A DNA stretch of 64,000 nucleotides from Schistosoma mansoni (lineage: Eukaryota > Platyhelminthes > Trematoda > Strigeidida > Schistosomatidae). The position numbers were made by a program, and so were the translations under genes. How positions within the stretch are numbered: position 1 is the first letter of the stretch; each line of letters begins with the position of its first letter. Below the pieces are notes generated by a model that was not told the origin of the DNA, made no database searches, and worked only from the letters and a program-made list of their open reading frames with translations. Of this stretch, positions 12,129-22,734 are shown piece after piece. Location of the stretch: assembly GCF_000237925.1 (NCBI RefSeq), contig NC_031496.1, positions 12,622,564 through 12,686,563 on the forward strand, given 5' to 3'.

Positions 12129-12325
12129 TTCTCTTCCACGGTAGGCTAACAGACATCGAGTTCCTTGTGTAGACAATTGTTTAGAATAACTTGTAAGTTG
12201 TTGATGGTTGTTCTCCGAGTTTCGGCTCCGCACAACAGAACTGTCATGACGTTTGCATTAAATATTCTGATTTTGATGTTGGTTGACAGTTGTTTTTGGT
12301 TCCATATGTTCCTCAATTGTAAAAT
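12129..12325 (-). repeat. RTE-like LINE fragment flanking the LTR element
   Basis: On the minus strand this matches 24700-24896 closely (AACATATGGAACC, ACAACTGTCAACCAACATCA, TTCTGTTGTG), i.e. the C-terminal part of an RTE-type reverse transcriptase ORF. The LTR starts directly after GTGGAAGAGAA, so the retrotransposon appears to have entered this LINE copy. Confidence 0.75.
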
Positions 12326-13698
12326 GCTTCATAATACCATGCTAATAACTTCTCCAAACACATTTAACCGGTTACCAGCTAGTATACCATACTATCAGGT
12401 ATATATCTCCCCATAAACAAAAGATAGTGTTGGATACCAAGACCTAGTATAAGAGTAATATCATGTGAAGTTACTGTTAACATTCACTTCGTTACGTGAC
12501 CTCCATCAAAATCGCACTTCGTACCAATAAAATAACAATATATTTGTAGTCTCTTGACGTAGTGTGAGCCATTTCTTCAAAGTACATAAATACGTCAGAA
12601 ATCCAAATTTCCATCAGTTACGATATTACAAATATAATATTTCGTTACTAACTTTACACCCAATGCTCAAATCACTTGAAATTTTTGAAGTTAAACCTTG
12701 GTATCGACACATATAATACTTAATGCTGTAAAATGGTTAGATTAGAAAGTCGAACTTTTAAATCACGGAGTTTTGCTAGATTGATTTATTTGTGCATATT
12801 ACGATGACTTTTTATTCCTTCTTTATATGCACGATAAGACATTAAAGTCATATCTGGGAGAGTAGTAATGACAGCAAAAAATTGCCACCACTAAACATAT
12901 TAGCCCAAGCAATATTCAAATATAGGTCGTTTATCCTGCTTTAACGATTCGACATTTTCATGGAATATATTCGAGATCTCAGATGGTTTCCAATAACAAA
13001 ATTTATGTTTTCGATTTTACTTGAACATGGATATTTAAAATAAATGTATTAAACTAATCATAAGAGTAATTCTGAAGATTAAGTAGAAATTTTGATCGGA
13101 ATTCAACAGTGCACCATTTACAGCGTCGATTAATTCATTGTTGATTTATGGCAAACTTCGAGGCGTGAGATCAATCAAATTTAAAATATCGAAGAATATT
13201 CAATAATAAAATCAGATTGTGATTATGTTGCCGTAATTTTGGATACAAATTTCTCTATGGGCTAAGATTGACTAAAGAGCCATTGATAACAGGTTGGGGC
13301 AATAAATATCAATCTTGTCTAAAAGTGAAACTATTCACGAATACGACTCCACATGAAATTCAAAACAAGTTCTCCCTTTCTTGTAGCAAGGTAGGAACGA
13401 TCCTAGATACTTGGTCTGTATTAGAAATTGACATTGTTAGCCACAGTCACTCTACATCGCTAACTGATTGATTTCGGAAGTGCGAACAATATATATATTG
13501 AATGGTGAATTCTAAATCTACATATACTAGCAAATACAAAGTTTAATTACAACCAGTTATTTATTTGACGCAATATGCATCATTACATTATGTACATGAT
13601 ATAATTTGTGATTTAAATTATATTTGAAATATACATATACACATTTACATTAATAATTTCGTAGTTTCCAACCAGTTTATTTTTCGTATATCTTTATA
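12326..13698. other. Intergenic, nothing recognised
   Basis: AT-rich sequence between the palindrome and the RBM34 gene. A 67-residue open frame at 13268-13471 has no recognisable motif. Possible AATAAA signals for the minus-strand gene lie at 13676-13681 and 13560-13565. Confidence 0.4.
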
Positions 13699-14145
13699 TT
13701 ATTCAATTTTTTTCTTTTTGTTTTTTTTCTTAGAAAGCACTTTATTATTTTTTGACATCTTTTTACTATTGCTATCATCAGTGTTGCTATGAGTTAACTT
13801 GACTGGGTGTTTTTCCTTCATCTTTTCCTTCTTCATTGCTTTTTTTTCTCGTTTGTCCTTTTTCTTCGGATCAGTATTGAATATTTTATTATTTCTATCA
13901 TGACGATGATGATGAAATTTAGTCTGTTGATAGCCTTCTTTATTTTTAATTTTCTTCACTTTATACTCCATAATTCTTATTTGTCTCTCACGTATACTCA
14001 GTGTATTCGATGAACGTATAGCTAATGGTATAATCGATGGATCGTTGTATGCTACATAACCGAATCCACGTACAGCACCAGTTTGAGAATCACGTATTAG
14101 ACGAACACTTTTAATTGAGCCTAATGTAGACAAAGTACTGTAAAT
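13699..14145 (-). CDS. RBM34: RBM34 exon 4 (RRM2 second half and tail)
   Basis: Starts after TCATAG with IYSTLSTLG, continues IKSVRLIRDSQTG and RGFGYVAY (RNP1), then a His- and Lys-rich basic tail and TAA. Confidence 0.9.
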   Translation of the reverse strand: MYSTLSTLGSIKSVRLIRDSQTGAVRGFGYVAYNDPSIIPLAIRSSNTLSIRERQIRIMEYKVKKIKNKEGYQQTKFHHHRHDRNNKIFNTDPKKKDKREKKAMKKEKMKEKHPVKLTHSNTDDSNSKKMSKNNKVLSKKKNKKKKIE

Positions 14146-17100
14146 CTATGAAATAAAAATGTAGAACACATCAAAGGGAGAAAGATGATAGTTTATATGG
14201 ATTTACATGTTAAAGTAGAAATGTTTCTACAAAATCAGCTCTAATATTGGCTATTTCATGTTACCTGATTGAGTTGTGGTCATGTACATTGGGTTTCGCA
14301 CAATACTCTTCTTAAAAATCTACTCATTTTAAGATTTGAGATCTGCTTACTTTAATCAATACTATATGTTTAGTTATAGTATATAATTCTCAATACAAAA
14401 TGTGCATTATCTTAAAAATTCCTATCTTATTCTCATTTAAAATATGAACATATACAATGATTAGCTGCATTGTATTTACATCGATATGATTGTTTGACAT
14501 ATTTCTAGCATATTATATGATGTATGAATTCTAGGGCGAAGGTCTCTGAGTTTCCAAATGATGAACAAGGAAAAAAATATACCAACCAGAATGGTGCTTA
14601 TGATGGAAGCTTTCAGTATTAAGCATTGGTAAAGATTGAGGGTTTTTTATTAAAGCACTGAACTACATTATAGGGTTATTAAACATACTTGTTACTTCAA
14701 GTAAATTTGAAACAGAGACATTTACTACGATATTTGCAGTTGGAAAAAAGGTCGTCCGGATTTTTGAACGGGTAGAAAACAAATAGTATTGTAGTGAATG
14801 AGAACACAGGTGAGGACAACCAACTATTTTTCTTGATAAAATCGAAAAACCATACTCTGATACCTCATTTGCGAAATGTTCATTAATTGTCTCAGGCTTC
14901 AGAGTTCCTGGATTTCCACACTATTGCTTTCTGTTTCTGTTCTTCCCTACTCAGTTTTCTCAATCTTCTGCTGCCAGATATTTTATTCCTGACTCACGAT
15001 ATATACTACTTATGTCGATATAAGTAGCCCACACCACAATATTATGTCTTTCAAGGCTTTTAGTTAGTGAATGATCACAATTAACCAACCTCATCAATTT
15101 TTAAATCATTCCGCTTAGTTTTTCACCAAATCTTTGGTCGGTTATTCCACGATAGAAATTATTTTACACATCAAGTTAGAAAACTTAACAAACTAGAATA
15201 ATGATGCTTTACGATTAGTCGAATTGCGATTGGACCGTTTAAACACATGAGGATACTCAATCATGAGTGTAAAAACTCCATTTTTCAATTCATTTTAGAC
15301 AAATGTGACAAGTCGCAGAAAACAAATCAGAAGTCTCAAGAAAATAAACAAAAATCAAACAAATTTACTACATAAATAATTCATACATTAAAGAGAACCG
15401 TAAACTAACCTCTTCTTCAGTACAATCGAATGGCAGATTGCCCACAAAAACACAATTATCTAGTTTACAATGTGTTTTATCATTATCAGTTGCTTTGTCA
15501 ACTCGAATATGATATACGTCATTAGTATTATTATTACTACTACTATTATTAATAGATTCAGTTTTATCATCAATTACATTTATTGATTCTTCCGGATTCA
15601 CAATAAAACCATTCGAATTTAAACAGCATCCATTTAACGAAAGTACAATTGGGATACCGATCTTTGTTGTTAGAACAACATAACCCATACGAAATTTGGA
15701 AACACCTGATTTTTATCAATATACGTGAGAAAAAAATTACTTTGATTATTAAGATCACTAAGATAATATAATTTTCTTAAATGAACAATAACAAGTATAC
15801 ACTTCATTTAACTCACTATATGATTGTTTTATTTATTTATTTATTTAAACACATAAATATTGGTATAAGGAAGAACCAGATATATATGCGCCGCACAAAT
15901 CTCATTCGATTTGTGTGAGGGCTGTGATACTGCCCAGGTGCCCAGACTGAAGCAGGTGGTTTTCTTAGGGGGCCACACCCGGAGCCTTTGACCTAAAGGT
16001 CTGATCCACAGGGCAGTGGAGCATCGTGAGGAGATGCAGTCTTATGGTAGCCTGTGACCAACGATTGATTCATACGCCATTTGTTCCCTTAGGATACTGG
16101 AGCCCATGTGCACCATTGGTTTGGAATGAGGGTTTTCCAACTCCCCTAGGTGAACTTGCCGTGTATTTACCCTTGGAATAAAGAAATTTTTAAAGTCTAA
16201 GAGTTATCCAATATACTGAATTTAGTGTTTTTTCTTGATATCGTTTATATCAGCTCTCTAAAGTATTTTATTATCCCGCATACTAGTTGTTAATTACAAG
16301 CGACTCACGTTAAATATATAGCATTCAAGATTATTTCCAGATTATCATCAGTGATTTTTGGGATAATCTAATTATTTGTGATTGATAAATCGGTCAAAGT
16401 TTTCAATTGTTATTTTAAAAGTTATAACCTCTTTGACTCAAGTGATTCAAAATCCTAGAGAAACTGAATATTTTTTAAACTGTGACAAGAGAGAACGTTA
16501 TTAGATAATAAACTTAACATCGTTGTTTAGAGGATAAATATCTCTTCACAACTGATTGATCACTGGGTAGTGATTAATGTTACGTATGTCAGGTCCTCCT
16601 TAGTGCAGATCGAATTCTATCGATCAACTTGAAATGTACTCACAAGTCTAAGTGACTCGATATTGCGTGATGAGATAGTGATCCAGGGATTTCTGTAGAT
16701 TACCTCCAACCGCAGTCTTATCACAAAATCTCTTTTCTAGAGTATGAATTGTACTCGTCTAATTGGGAATTTAATCAAAGTATTTTTAATTACTAAAATT
16801 TATGGAGTTTAACTGCTGAGATCTGAAACAATGATTCACATGGCGGAGTTGTTTTTATCAGAACGGTTACTCAGAGTCTGCAATTTTATGTTGTCATATA
16901 TAAAGGAGCTTTTACAGCTATTAAAACAACAAAGAGCATGTTGCTTATTTTAATGACAATTAGTAAATATTAACTGGTTTACACAGTTAGGGAGGATAAG
17001 AAACGAATTTATCTAATTCGCATTGTTGCTGTAAACATTTATGCTCGTCTAGTATGATTTAAAAAGTTTTAGTTAGTTTTTGCAGCTGATATATATATAT

Positions 17101-19055
17101 ATATATATCCCACTTACTCTTTGAAAATCCTGATGGTAATATCAGAATACTGTGTGAACAGAGGTACATAAGAGTCGAGAACACGTTGTTAGACCACCTC
17201 CAAGTAACTAGACGGCTTTATTGGAATAGTTGGACCTTGATGACCGAACATTCCGTCTAATCTTATCCCAGCTAAATCAACACAACAGACAAACTCAACT
17301 ACTAGAATATTGTACGGCCCATGACCAGGTCTGTAAACATTATGACAAGTCCGAAAATTAACTAAATGTAGTGGGACTCATATGCCAAGTAGTTTGTTTT
17401 ACGTAGTCAGATTTGAGCTAAATGAAGTCTAGTAATACTACTTGGCTACCTTTAAATTGATTTTTGAAAGTTGATACCTTTAACTGCTTGGCCACCATAA
17501 AAAAATTCATAAACCTAGAAAAATTATGTGTTAGGAACATATACCTGAAAATTCACCCGTGATAGCAGCACGTTTTCGTGCTAATCTACTAGTACCGCCA
17601 GTAACTGGAATTACACCACGAAATCTGACAGATTCTACACAGCAATCTGAAGATGAAATTTTATTATTTTTGAGCACATTATTAAATAGAGCTTCTATTC
17701 TTTTTTTGGTAATATTTAATGGTAAATTGCCAACGAATATAGTTCTTGATAAACGTTCATTAGACAGTCGTCTATGTTGACGTTGGAGACTTTAGAAAGA
17801 CAAAAAGAAAAATAAATAAATTTTTTAAAAAAGCAGTGTGTTCTTTCCTAGTGTTTCATTTAAAATCACTCAAACTATGATTACAATTGACATAAATGCA
17901 CTTCAAACCGTGAGGGATAAAACCTTTTGCTCTGCACCATGACTGAAAAAACCTATGCTCCATGTCCTTGGTTTTTTAATTTGGACATTAGCTCTTATGT
18001 TAAATCCATTGGCTATTCATGGCGTTTACTAAGCGAGAGTTTCACTCTGTACATAAAACACAGAGGTATATATGTATTTTCGAAAAGTTTCAGCACACAA
18101 ATCTAACTGGAATTCTTAATAATCTTATTAAAAGCAACTGAATTATTGGTAAAATATTTCAAACAATAGACATGTAACATTGCAGAATAACTAACCTTCG
18201 ACTTTGTGAGTTGTCTACTTCAATAGAACTTTCATCACTCGTGAAATATTCTTCGTCATTAGAAAGTTGAAATTCGTGATACCACTTTCCGTTTTCAATC
18301 TTGCGCGGAGCATTCTGTTTGCACTTTTTGGATTTCGATGAGTTACACGATACTTTTATATCATCTGGTAACTTACTTTCATTAGATGTATTAGATACTG
18401 TTTGGTCAGAAGAAATACCTTGACTTTGAATTCCTAACGAGGAAACGTTCTCTTTTATTTTCCTTCCTTTTGACTTATTTACAGATTTATTTTTTCTGAC
18501 TTTGACTTCCTTAGATCTCTCTGGTGCTTTCTGGTCATCAGAGGTGCTCTTAGGATGAACATCCAACACAGAACAAAGGTTCTGTATTTTATCTTCCAAA
18601 GAAGTTTCTTTGTTATTTGTTTTGAGCCGAAGCGTTTCAACTCCATGACAAGCAATTTTGTTATTTAAATCACATTCGTTCCGACCATTAGACGTAGAAT
18701 TATGTTTCTTTTTTTTAAACGGTGATTCTGATGCACTTTCCTTTCTCATTTCAGACTTGAGCACAGTACTATCAAGAATAGTATTATCACTCCGAGCATC
18801 AGAGGGACTGTGCTTCCGTTTAAGCTTTTTATCTTTTTTAGACCCTTTTACAATAACTGCTTCATTTTTTTGTTCGATTTTATTAGATGACAGAGATGCG
18901 TTGTGGTCATTGTGATTGATAGGTTTGACTTTATTATGGTGCTTATGTGCACCTATTTTCAGTGTTTTAGGTGATTTTCCTGTTTCAAATGTGAAGTCAT
19001 TAGGATTATCTTTAAGACTTGTGTCTTCAATTTTTTTGGCTTTTTGTTTACCCAT
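13699..19055 (-). CDS. RBM34: RBM34-like RNA-binding protein, complete, four exons
   Basis: Predicted nucleolar RNA-binding protein of the RBM34/Nop12 family, linked to ribosome biogenesis. Exons in coding order 19055-18196, 17789-17545, 15705-15410 and 14145-13699 join in one frame of 615 residues; all junctions are GT-AG and the codon phases agree. Residues 1-300 are Lys/Ser-rich and low in complexity (MGKQKAKK start). RRM1 begins near residue 303 (RNP2 TIFVGNLPL; RNP1-like MGYVVLTT). RRM2 has RNP2 CVFVGNLPF near 453 and RNP1 RGFGYVAY at 493-500. The C terminus is a Lys-rich tail, as in human RBM34. Human RBM34 is about 430 residues, so the extra length is in the N-terminal region and a 45-residue Asn/Ser-rich linker between the RRMs. 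The start is the first ATG of the open frame; an upstream non-coding exon cannot be excluded. Confidence 0.9.
14146..15409 (-). other. RBM34 intron 3
   Basis: AT-rich; holds the second TG...CA repeat copy (14790-15038). No other signal. Confidence 0.7.
14790..15038 (+). repeat. Dispersed repeat with TG...CA ends, copy 2
   Basis: About 249 bases, TGTAGTGAATGAGAACACAGG to CACCACA, related to 774-1033. Just outside, TATTG / CAATA extends the terminal inversion to about ten bases. Possible solitary LTR fossil or MITE; no internal gene. Confidence 0.5.
15410..15705 (-). CDS. RBM34: RBM34 exon 3 (end of RRM1, start of RRM2)
   Basis: Begins after TCAG, reads VSKFRMGYVVLTT (RNP1-like), a Ser/Asn-rich linker, IRVDKA and CVFVGNLPFDC (RNP2 of RRM2). 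The donor is GAG/GTTAGT, phase 0. Confidence 0.88.
15706..17544 (-). other. RBM34 intron 2
   Basis: Carries an antisense LINE 3' end (15828-16200), a dispersed repeat piece near 16560-16720 related in inverse orientation to 37030-37180, and a TA run at about 17088-17108. Confidence 0.65.
15828..16200 (-). repeat. LINE 3' end with AAATAAATAAA-type tail, copy 1
   Basis: Antisense to the window. On the minus strand it ends TTTATGTGTTTAAATAAATAAA, a short-repeat tail typical of RTE/CR1 LINEs. The body (GGAGCCTTTGACCTAAAGGT on the plus strand) is shared with 44455-44890. It is 3' UTR-like, without an open frame. Confidence 0.65.
17545..17789 (-). CDS. RBM34: RBM34 exon 2 (RRM1 first half)
   Basis: Reads LQRQHRRLS, then TIFVGNLPLN and VESVRFRGVIPV, which match the family's FVGNLP and IESVRFRSLIP segments. 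The donor is TCAG/GTATAT. Confidence 0.88.
17790..18195 (-). other. RBM34 intron 1
   Basis: Short intron. A block near 17910-18010 looks repeat-like but was not classified. Confidence 0.6.
18196..19055 (-). CDS. RBM34: RBM34 exon 1
   Basis: Encodes the start MGKQKAKK and a long Lys/Ser-rich, probably disordered nucleolar-targeting region. The donor is CGAAG/GTTAGT, leaving two bases of a Ser codon. Confidence 0.85.
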
Positions 19056-21607
19056 CTTTAGAGTTGTTTGCAGGATCGTCGTAATAGCTTTGACTGTCTA
19101 AAACCACAAGTGGAAAATAAATGACTCACTTATTTTGATCAGAGCTGTAAAAAACGAATCACTGACCAGTTACATTGCTAGTACCGAATACTAAGTAAAT
19201 AGGGACGGAAAACTTACTAACTTGCTTTGAATAAAAGTTTAAATTAAAACCAAAAATCAAATATATTAGAAAACACCAGCGCTAAGAACCTACTTATGAA
19301 CTCCTAAAGCAGGTGAATGGAAAAGTTAGTGTGACTTTTCGAAGGAATTTCTGGTAGTAACGTAGGTAAGGAATTGGTGTGAATGACCTCACTTTGAAGC
19401 TGCCATAAATATGCAGCAGAACGACATCCATCTTTCTAATAATAGTTGCTTGATAGTAACAGTTAGGATGACTAGATTCTTGGACTAGTGTATTTTTATC
19501 GGTGATTAACTGCTCCTGACTATTACGAACAGATTTTTTGCTGACAATTACACTAAATCAACTTACATGAACCCAGTTTTGGGTTAAAAAACATTTGTAT
19601 ATTTGTGCAGCTTTGGAATGGCAATCAGAGTGTACTTAATACAGAAAGTTATCAATGGAAACTTAATTTAAGCTGGTATTAAGAAACTAAGCATCCTCAG
19701 ATATTTTGTGCTAACCATATTCCCATAGAAGTAAAGTGACACTTGAATTATTGGATTGAGATATTATGCCAACATCTACTGATAAGAGGGACACTAAGCT
19801 AAAAATCCACTACATGAACTTTTGTAACCATCCAACAAAGATATATGGATAAAATTAGAATCTAAAACGGAGTTATCATTTTTAGTGAATACTAATTGGT
19901 AGTTGTAACTATTGGAGTAGCCTGTTTAGTATGTTTAAACACGACTTTGTACCTCGGGACTATTTATATTATTGGGAATGAGTGTGATCTCATTTGCCAA
20001 GCCACTAGTAACATTCACAAAGGCTCCCAGGCAAACGGTCCTCTTGACTATTTTTACTGGTCAACCATAGCAAGAGTCCAGAGTTCAGTGTATAATGAAC
20101 TCGGAGAACCATGTACCTATTTATATTCGATAATTTTAATGTTTGATTATAATTCCTTGAAAAAGCTTGGACCAGATTGCCAGGCGAAACGTTGGATTTA
20201 CTACAAATTCATTCGCTGAGATTTTACAAATATATTATTCCTATTTAATGTCTTACATCAACTCGGCGCTCAAATACTGTGAAACTATTCGTTCTAATTT
20301 AGACGAGAGTTCTTATAGAGTCCAGACAAGTTCCCACTATTCTTTATAAGTACTTTGAATGGACGTTGATTACCAGTTAATGGTGATTTGGGTAAGCCTA
20401 CATACCACCGAATAGTAGAACTTGTAGTGGATTATCTTTGACACAATTCTTAAGGCTTTATATATCAATTTTCCCGATAACCGTTCTTGAATAAATCGCG
20501 ACGGTGTACAAGTTACAATAGACAATACGAAGCGTCAACTACAATTTGTCATTGAACAGAGAATATCACCAAGCCACAAGCACACAAAGCGGTTCTGAGC
20601 AGAAATGCTAGCGCTAGCGAGCAAGTAAATACAAAAGTGAATTAGGAGTCGAATGAATTAATAAGGTTCAGGTGCATATATATAGGAAGACGAATGATTC
20701 ATCGAGAGATTTAAGCAACTGATATTTTAGCTAGCAAGAGCGATGTGAGTAGGCTGTAACATGTGGTTAAGCATACAGATATAGTAATAAAACAAACATA
20801 TACAAATTGTAACTGTTTGGATGACACTGTTCGTTAAAAAAGTTAGTTTGAAGGGCTTGACGAAATTAGATGTAAACATACGCAAGTGTAGATTTTCTGT
20901 CTGGGTGATGCATCTAGCACAACGCAATCAATGCGGAGTACTGTTTCTAGGTCCTATTTAGGAAGCTAATAAGTTACACATTGCTTTAAAACGAAATATA
21001 TGAAGTAAATAAGTGCAAAGGCAAACACTTTTGTTCTACCACTTTATGGGATGAAATCGAAGAACGAACACCATGAACAGCAGTGTCTCAGATTTTTTAA
21101 AAAGCAAAGTATTTTGAGAGTCTACATCCGAAGAGAAGAGATTGCTTTGTCATACAAAGATTCGTTTCTGATTTTATAGACGAGCCTTGGATCGCTTGGC
21201 TCGAGTTATGAGGGATTAGAGAACTTGTTTTTAACGAGTTACCAGTAAAGTATATAACAGGAAATTAGATTTAACTAGTCGGACTTTATTTAGACAACCC
21301 ATATATTTCACAAATTTTGATAGTACTTATATCAAAAAGGTTTTGAAAATTGTAAGCACCATAAAATACTAAAAAAGGGCACTAGATGACGAACCGGATC
21401 TTTACATCCCAGTTCATTAACCCACTGTAAAGTCGACTTCTGATCTCCAGGCCTTTACAACTAGTTTAGCCAGAGAAACTTTAACGATACTTTTGTTGTG
21501 GCAAAAACTTCTTATTCTATTACGTGTAGGTCTTTTATAGTGACCATGGGCTTCCCGAAATGTATATATAAATACGGTTACGTATAAATTCATTTACGCG
21601 GTAATCA
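19056..21607. other. Intergenic with unclassified repeats
   Basis: No supported gene. Two overlapping frames near 19896-20349 (containing LGPDCQAKRW) look like a repeat fragment, but I cannot place the family. A block at 20570-20760 is also repeat-like. Confidence 0.4.
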
Positions 21608-21615
21608 CAATGAAG

Positions 21616-21639
21616 GGCGAGACTAAAGAACATGGACGA
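21616..21639 (+). repeat. Merlin terminal inverted repeat, left
   Basis: GGCGAGACTAAAGAACATGG followed by ACGA; pairs with 22703-22726 with one mismatch. The target duplication CAATGAAG precedes it directly. Confidence 0.9.
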
Positions 21640-21691
21640 GCCAATCAGAAGCTTTCGCGGGTTTTCAAAGTAACGGCGGTAATTTCGCAAC

Positions 21692-22668
21692 ATGATGCTT
21701 ACATACGATCGCTTTACAGCGGATTTTAGAGAAGACGTGATAATTGAGCGACTACAAGAAAAGGGATTATTAAGAAGCTCCTATACTTGTGACTGCGGTA
21801 GTCAAATGACCATTGTACGGTGTGCAGACTATCGCGATGATATTATCTTTCGATGTCCTTCATGTTGGAAGAAGAAATCAGCTCGAACAGGGACTTTTTT
21901 CGCTCGGTCAAAATTAAGGTTGGGACAAATTATGCTCCTTGTTGAGAATTGGATAATAAAAGCACCGGTAACACTAGCTGCCACCTTTGCCGATGTAAGC
22001 GAAGTTTCGGCAGTTCAATGGTATGAGTTTTGCCGAGATATTTGTGCAACAAAACTGACGAGCGTACAGCAATTGTATGGAGGAGTGGGGAACATTGTTG
22101 AAATAGACAAAACGGTTGTAAGGAAACGCAAATACAACCGTGGCCGTTGTATTAAAGAAGATTGGGTAAGTACCTCTTCCATAAATATACCTCACAGGTC
22201 CTTGGAATATATGATAGATCATTACAAAAGGGACATTTCCAAAGAGTCAGGAACCGGTAGGCACCAACAATCATACCGATTATACAGCAATATGTGCTGC
22301 CGGGCACTACTGTTTATACAGATGATTGGAGAGCGTACAGGTGTCTAGGTAGACTGGGATATGTGCATGAAGTCGTTATACACAAGCGCCATTTCGTTGA
22401 CCCTACTACTGGGGTGCACACTTACAATATAGAAGCTATGTGGTCAAGACTAAAAGAGTTTTTGAGACCCTATCATGGCTCCAGAGGCAGACTACTATGG
22501 AGCAATTTGGATGAATTCATGTACCGCATGCAATATGATTTTAGAACTTCCGAACCTATATCCAACCTTGATAGGTTTTTAACTCATGTAAAAGAACATA
22601 TCCACTATAATTCTTTGGTTTTGTATAATAAATTTTTACTGTACACTAACTGTCTTCTGATTGGCTAA
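21692..22668 (+). pseudogene. Merlin transposase (ISXO2/IS1595-like), one stop and a 32-bp intron
   Basis: DDE transposase that cuts and pastes the element by its terminal repeats. The first segment, 21692-22165, begins with two ATGs and has a zinc ribbon (CDCG...CPSC) and the first catalytic Asp in NIVEIDKT (residue 139). After GATTGG comes GTAAGT, and 32 bases later CACAG; skipping 22166-22197 restores frame into VLGIYDR. The second segment, 22198-22668, has VYTDDWRAY (Asp 200) and HTYNIEAMW (Glu 237), completing D-D-E. A TAG at 22258-22260 interrupts the second segment. The predicted length is about 313 residues, near the family norm. The intron is inferred; an internal out-of-frame insertion is the alternative. 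Confidence 0.85.
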
Positions 22669-22702
22669 TATTTCTCAAGGTCATTTAGGATTCGTTCAAA
22701 GG

Positions 22703-22726
22703 TCGTCCATGTTCTTTGGTCTCGCC
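22703..22726 (-). repeat. Merlin terminal inverted repeat, right
   Basis: Inverse of the left repeat; followed directly by CAATGAAG, the second target duplication. Confidence 0.9.
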
Positions 22727-22734
22727 CAATGAAG

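Larger units (their letters stand above)
6024..12187. mobile_element. Palindromic Ty3/gypsy (CsRn1/Boudicca-like) retrotransposon
   Basis: Two partial copies of one LTR retrotransposon lie head to head as a near-perfect inverted repeat: arms 6024-9078 and 9132-12187 around a 53-base unpaired spacer, with mirrored positions summing to 18211. Each arm holds about 59 bases of neighbouring DNA, one LTR, gag, protease, reverse transcriptase and the start of RNase H; no integrase or opposite LTR is visible. The Cys-His box of the gag end and the RT/PR sequence suit the CsRn1/Kabuki clade of Metaviridae, which includes schistosome Boudicca. It is broken, with about two interruptions per arm besides lacking its 3' half. 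The arms are almost identical, so the mirror duplication is young or kept alike by gene conversion. Confidence 0.9.
21616..22726 (+). mobile_element. Merlin DNA transposon, nearly whole
   Basis: A 1111-base element with 24-base terminal inverted repeats (GGCGAGAC...ACGA, one mismatch) and a perfect 8-bp target duplication CAATGAAG at 21608-21615 and 22727-22734. Eight-to-nine-base duplications and an IS1016/ISXO2-type transposase define the Merlin superfamily, first described partly from Schistosoma mansoni. The encoded transposase is present almost in full, with one premature stop, so this copy is probably inactive but was inserted fairly recently. Confidence 0.92.

Noticed and set aside
13268-13471. 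67-residue plus-strand open frame
   Set aside because: No motif, no splice context and no repeat family; length is unremarkable in 64 kb.
17559-17780. Plus-strand 73-residue frame
   Set aside because: Antisense of RBM34 exon 2, which has clear RRM homology and splice sites.
22166-22348. Continuation of the first Merlin frame past GATTGG
   Set aside because: It loses all transposase similarity there, while the other frame resumes it after the putative 32-base intron.
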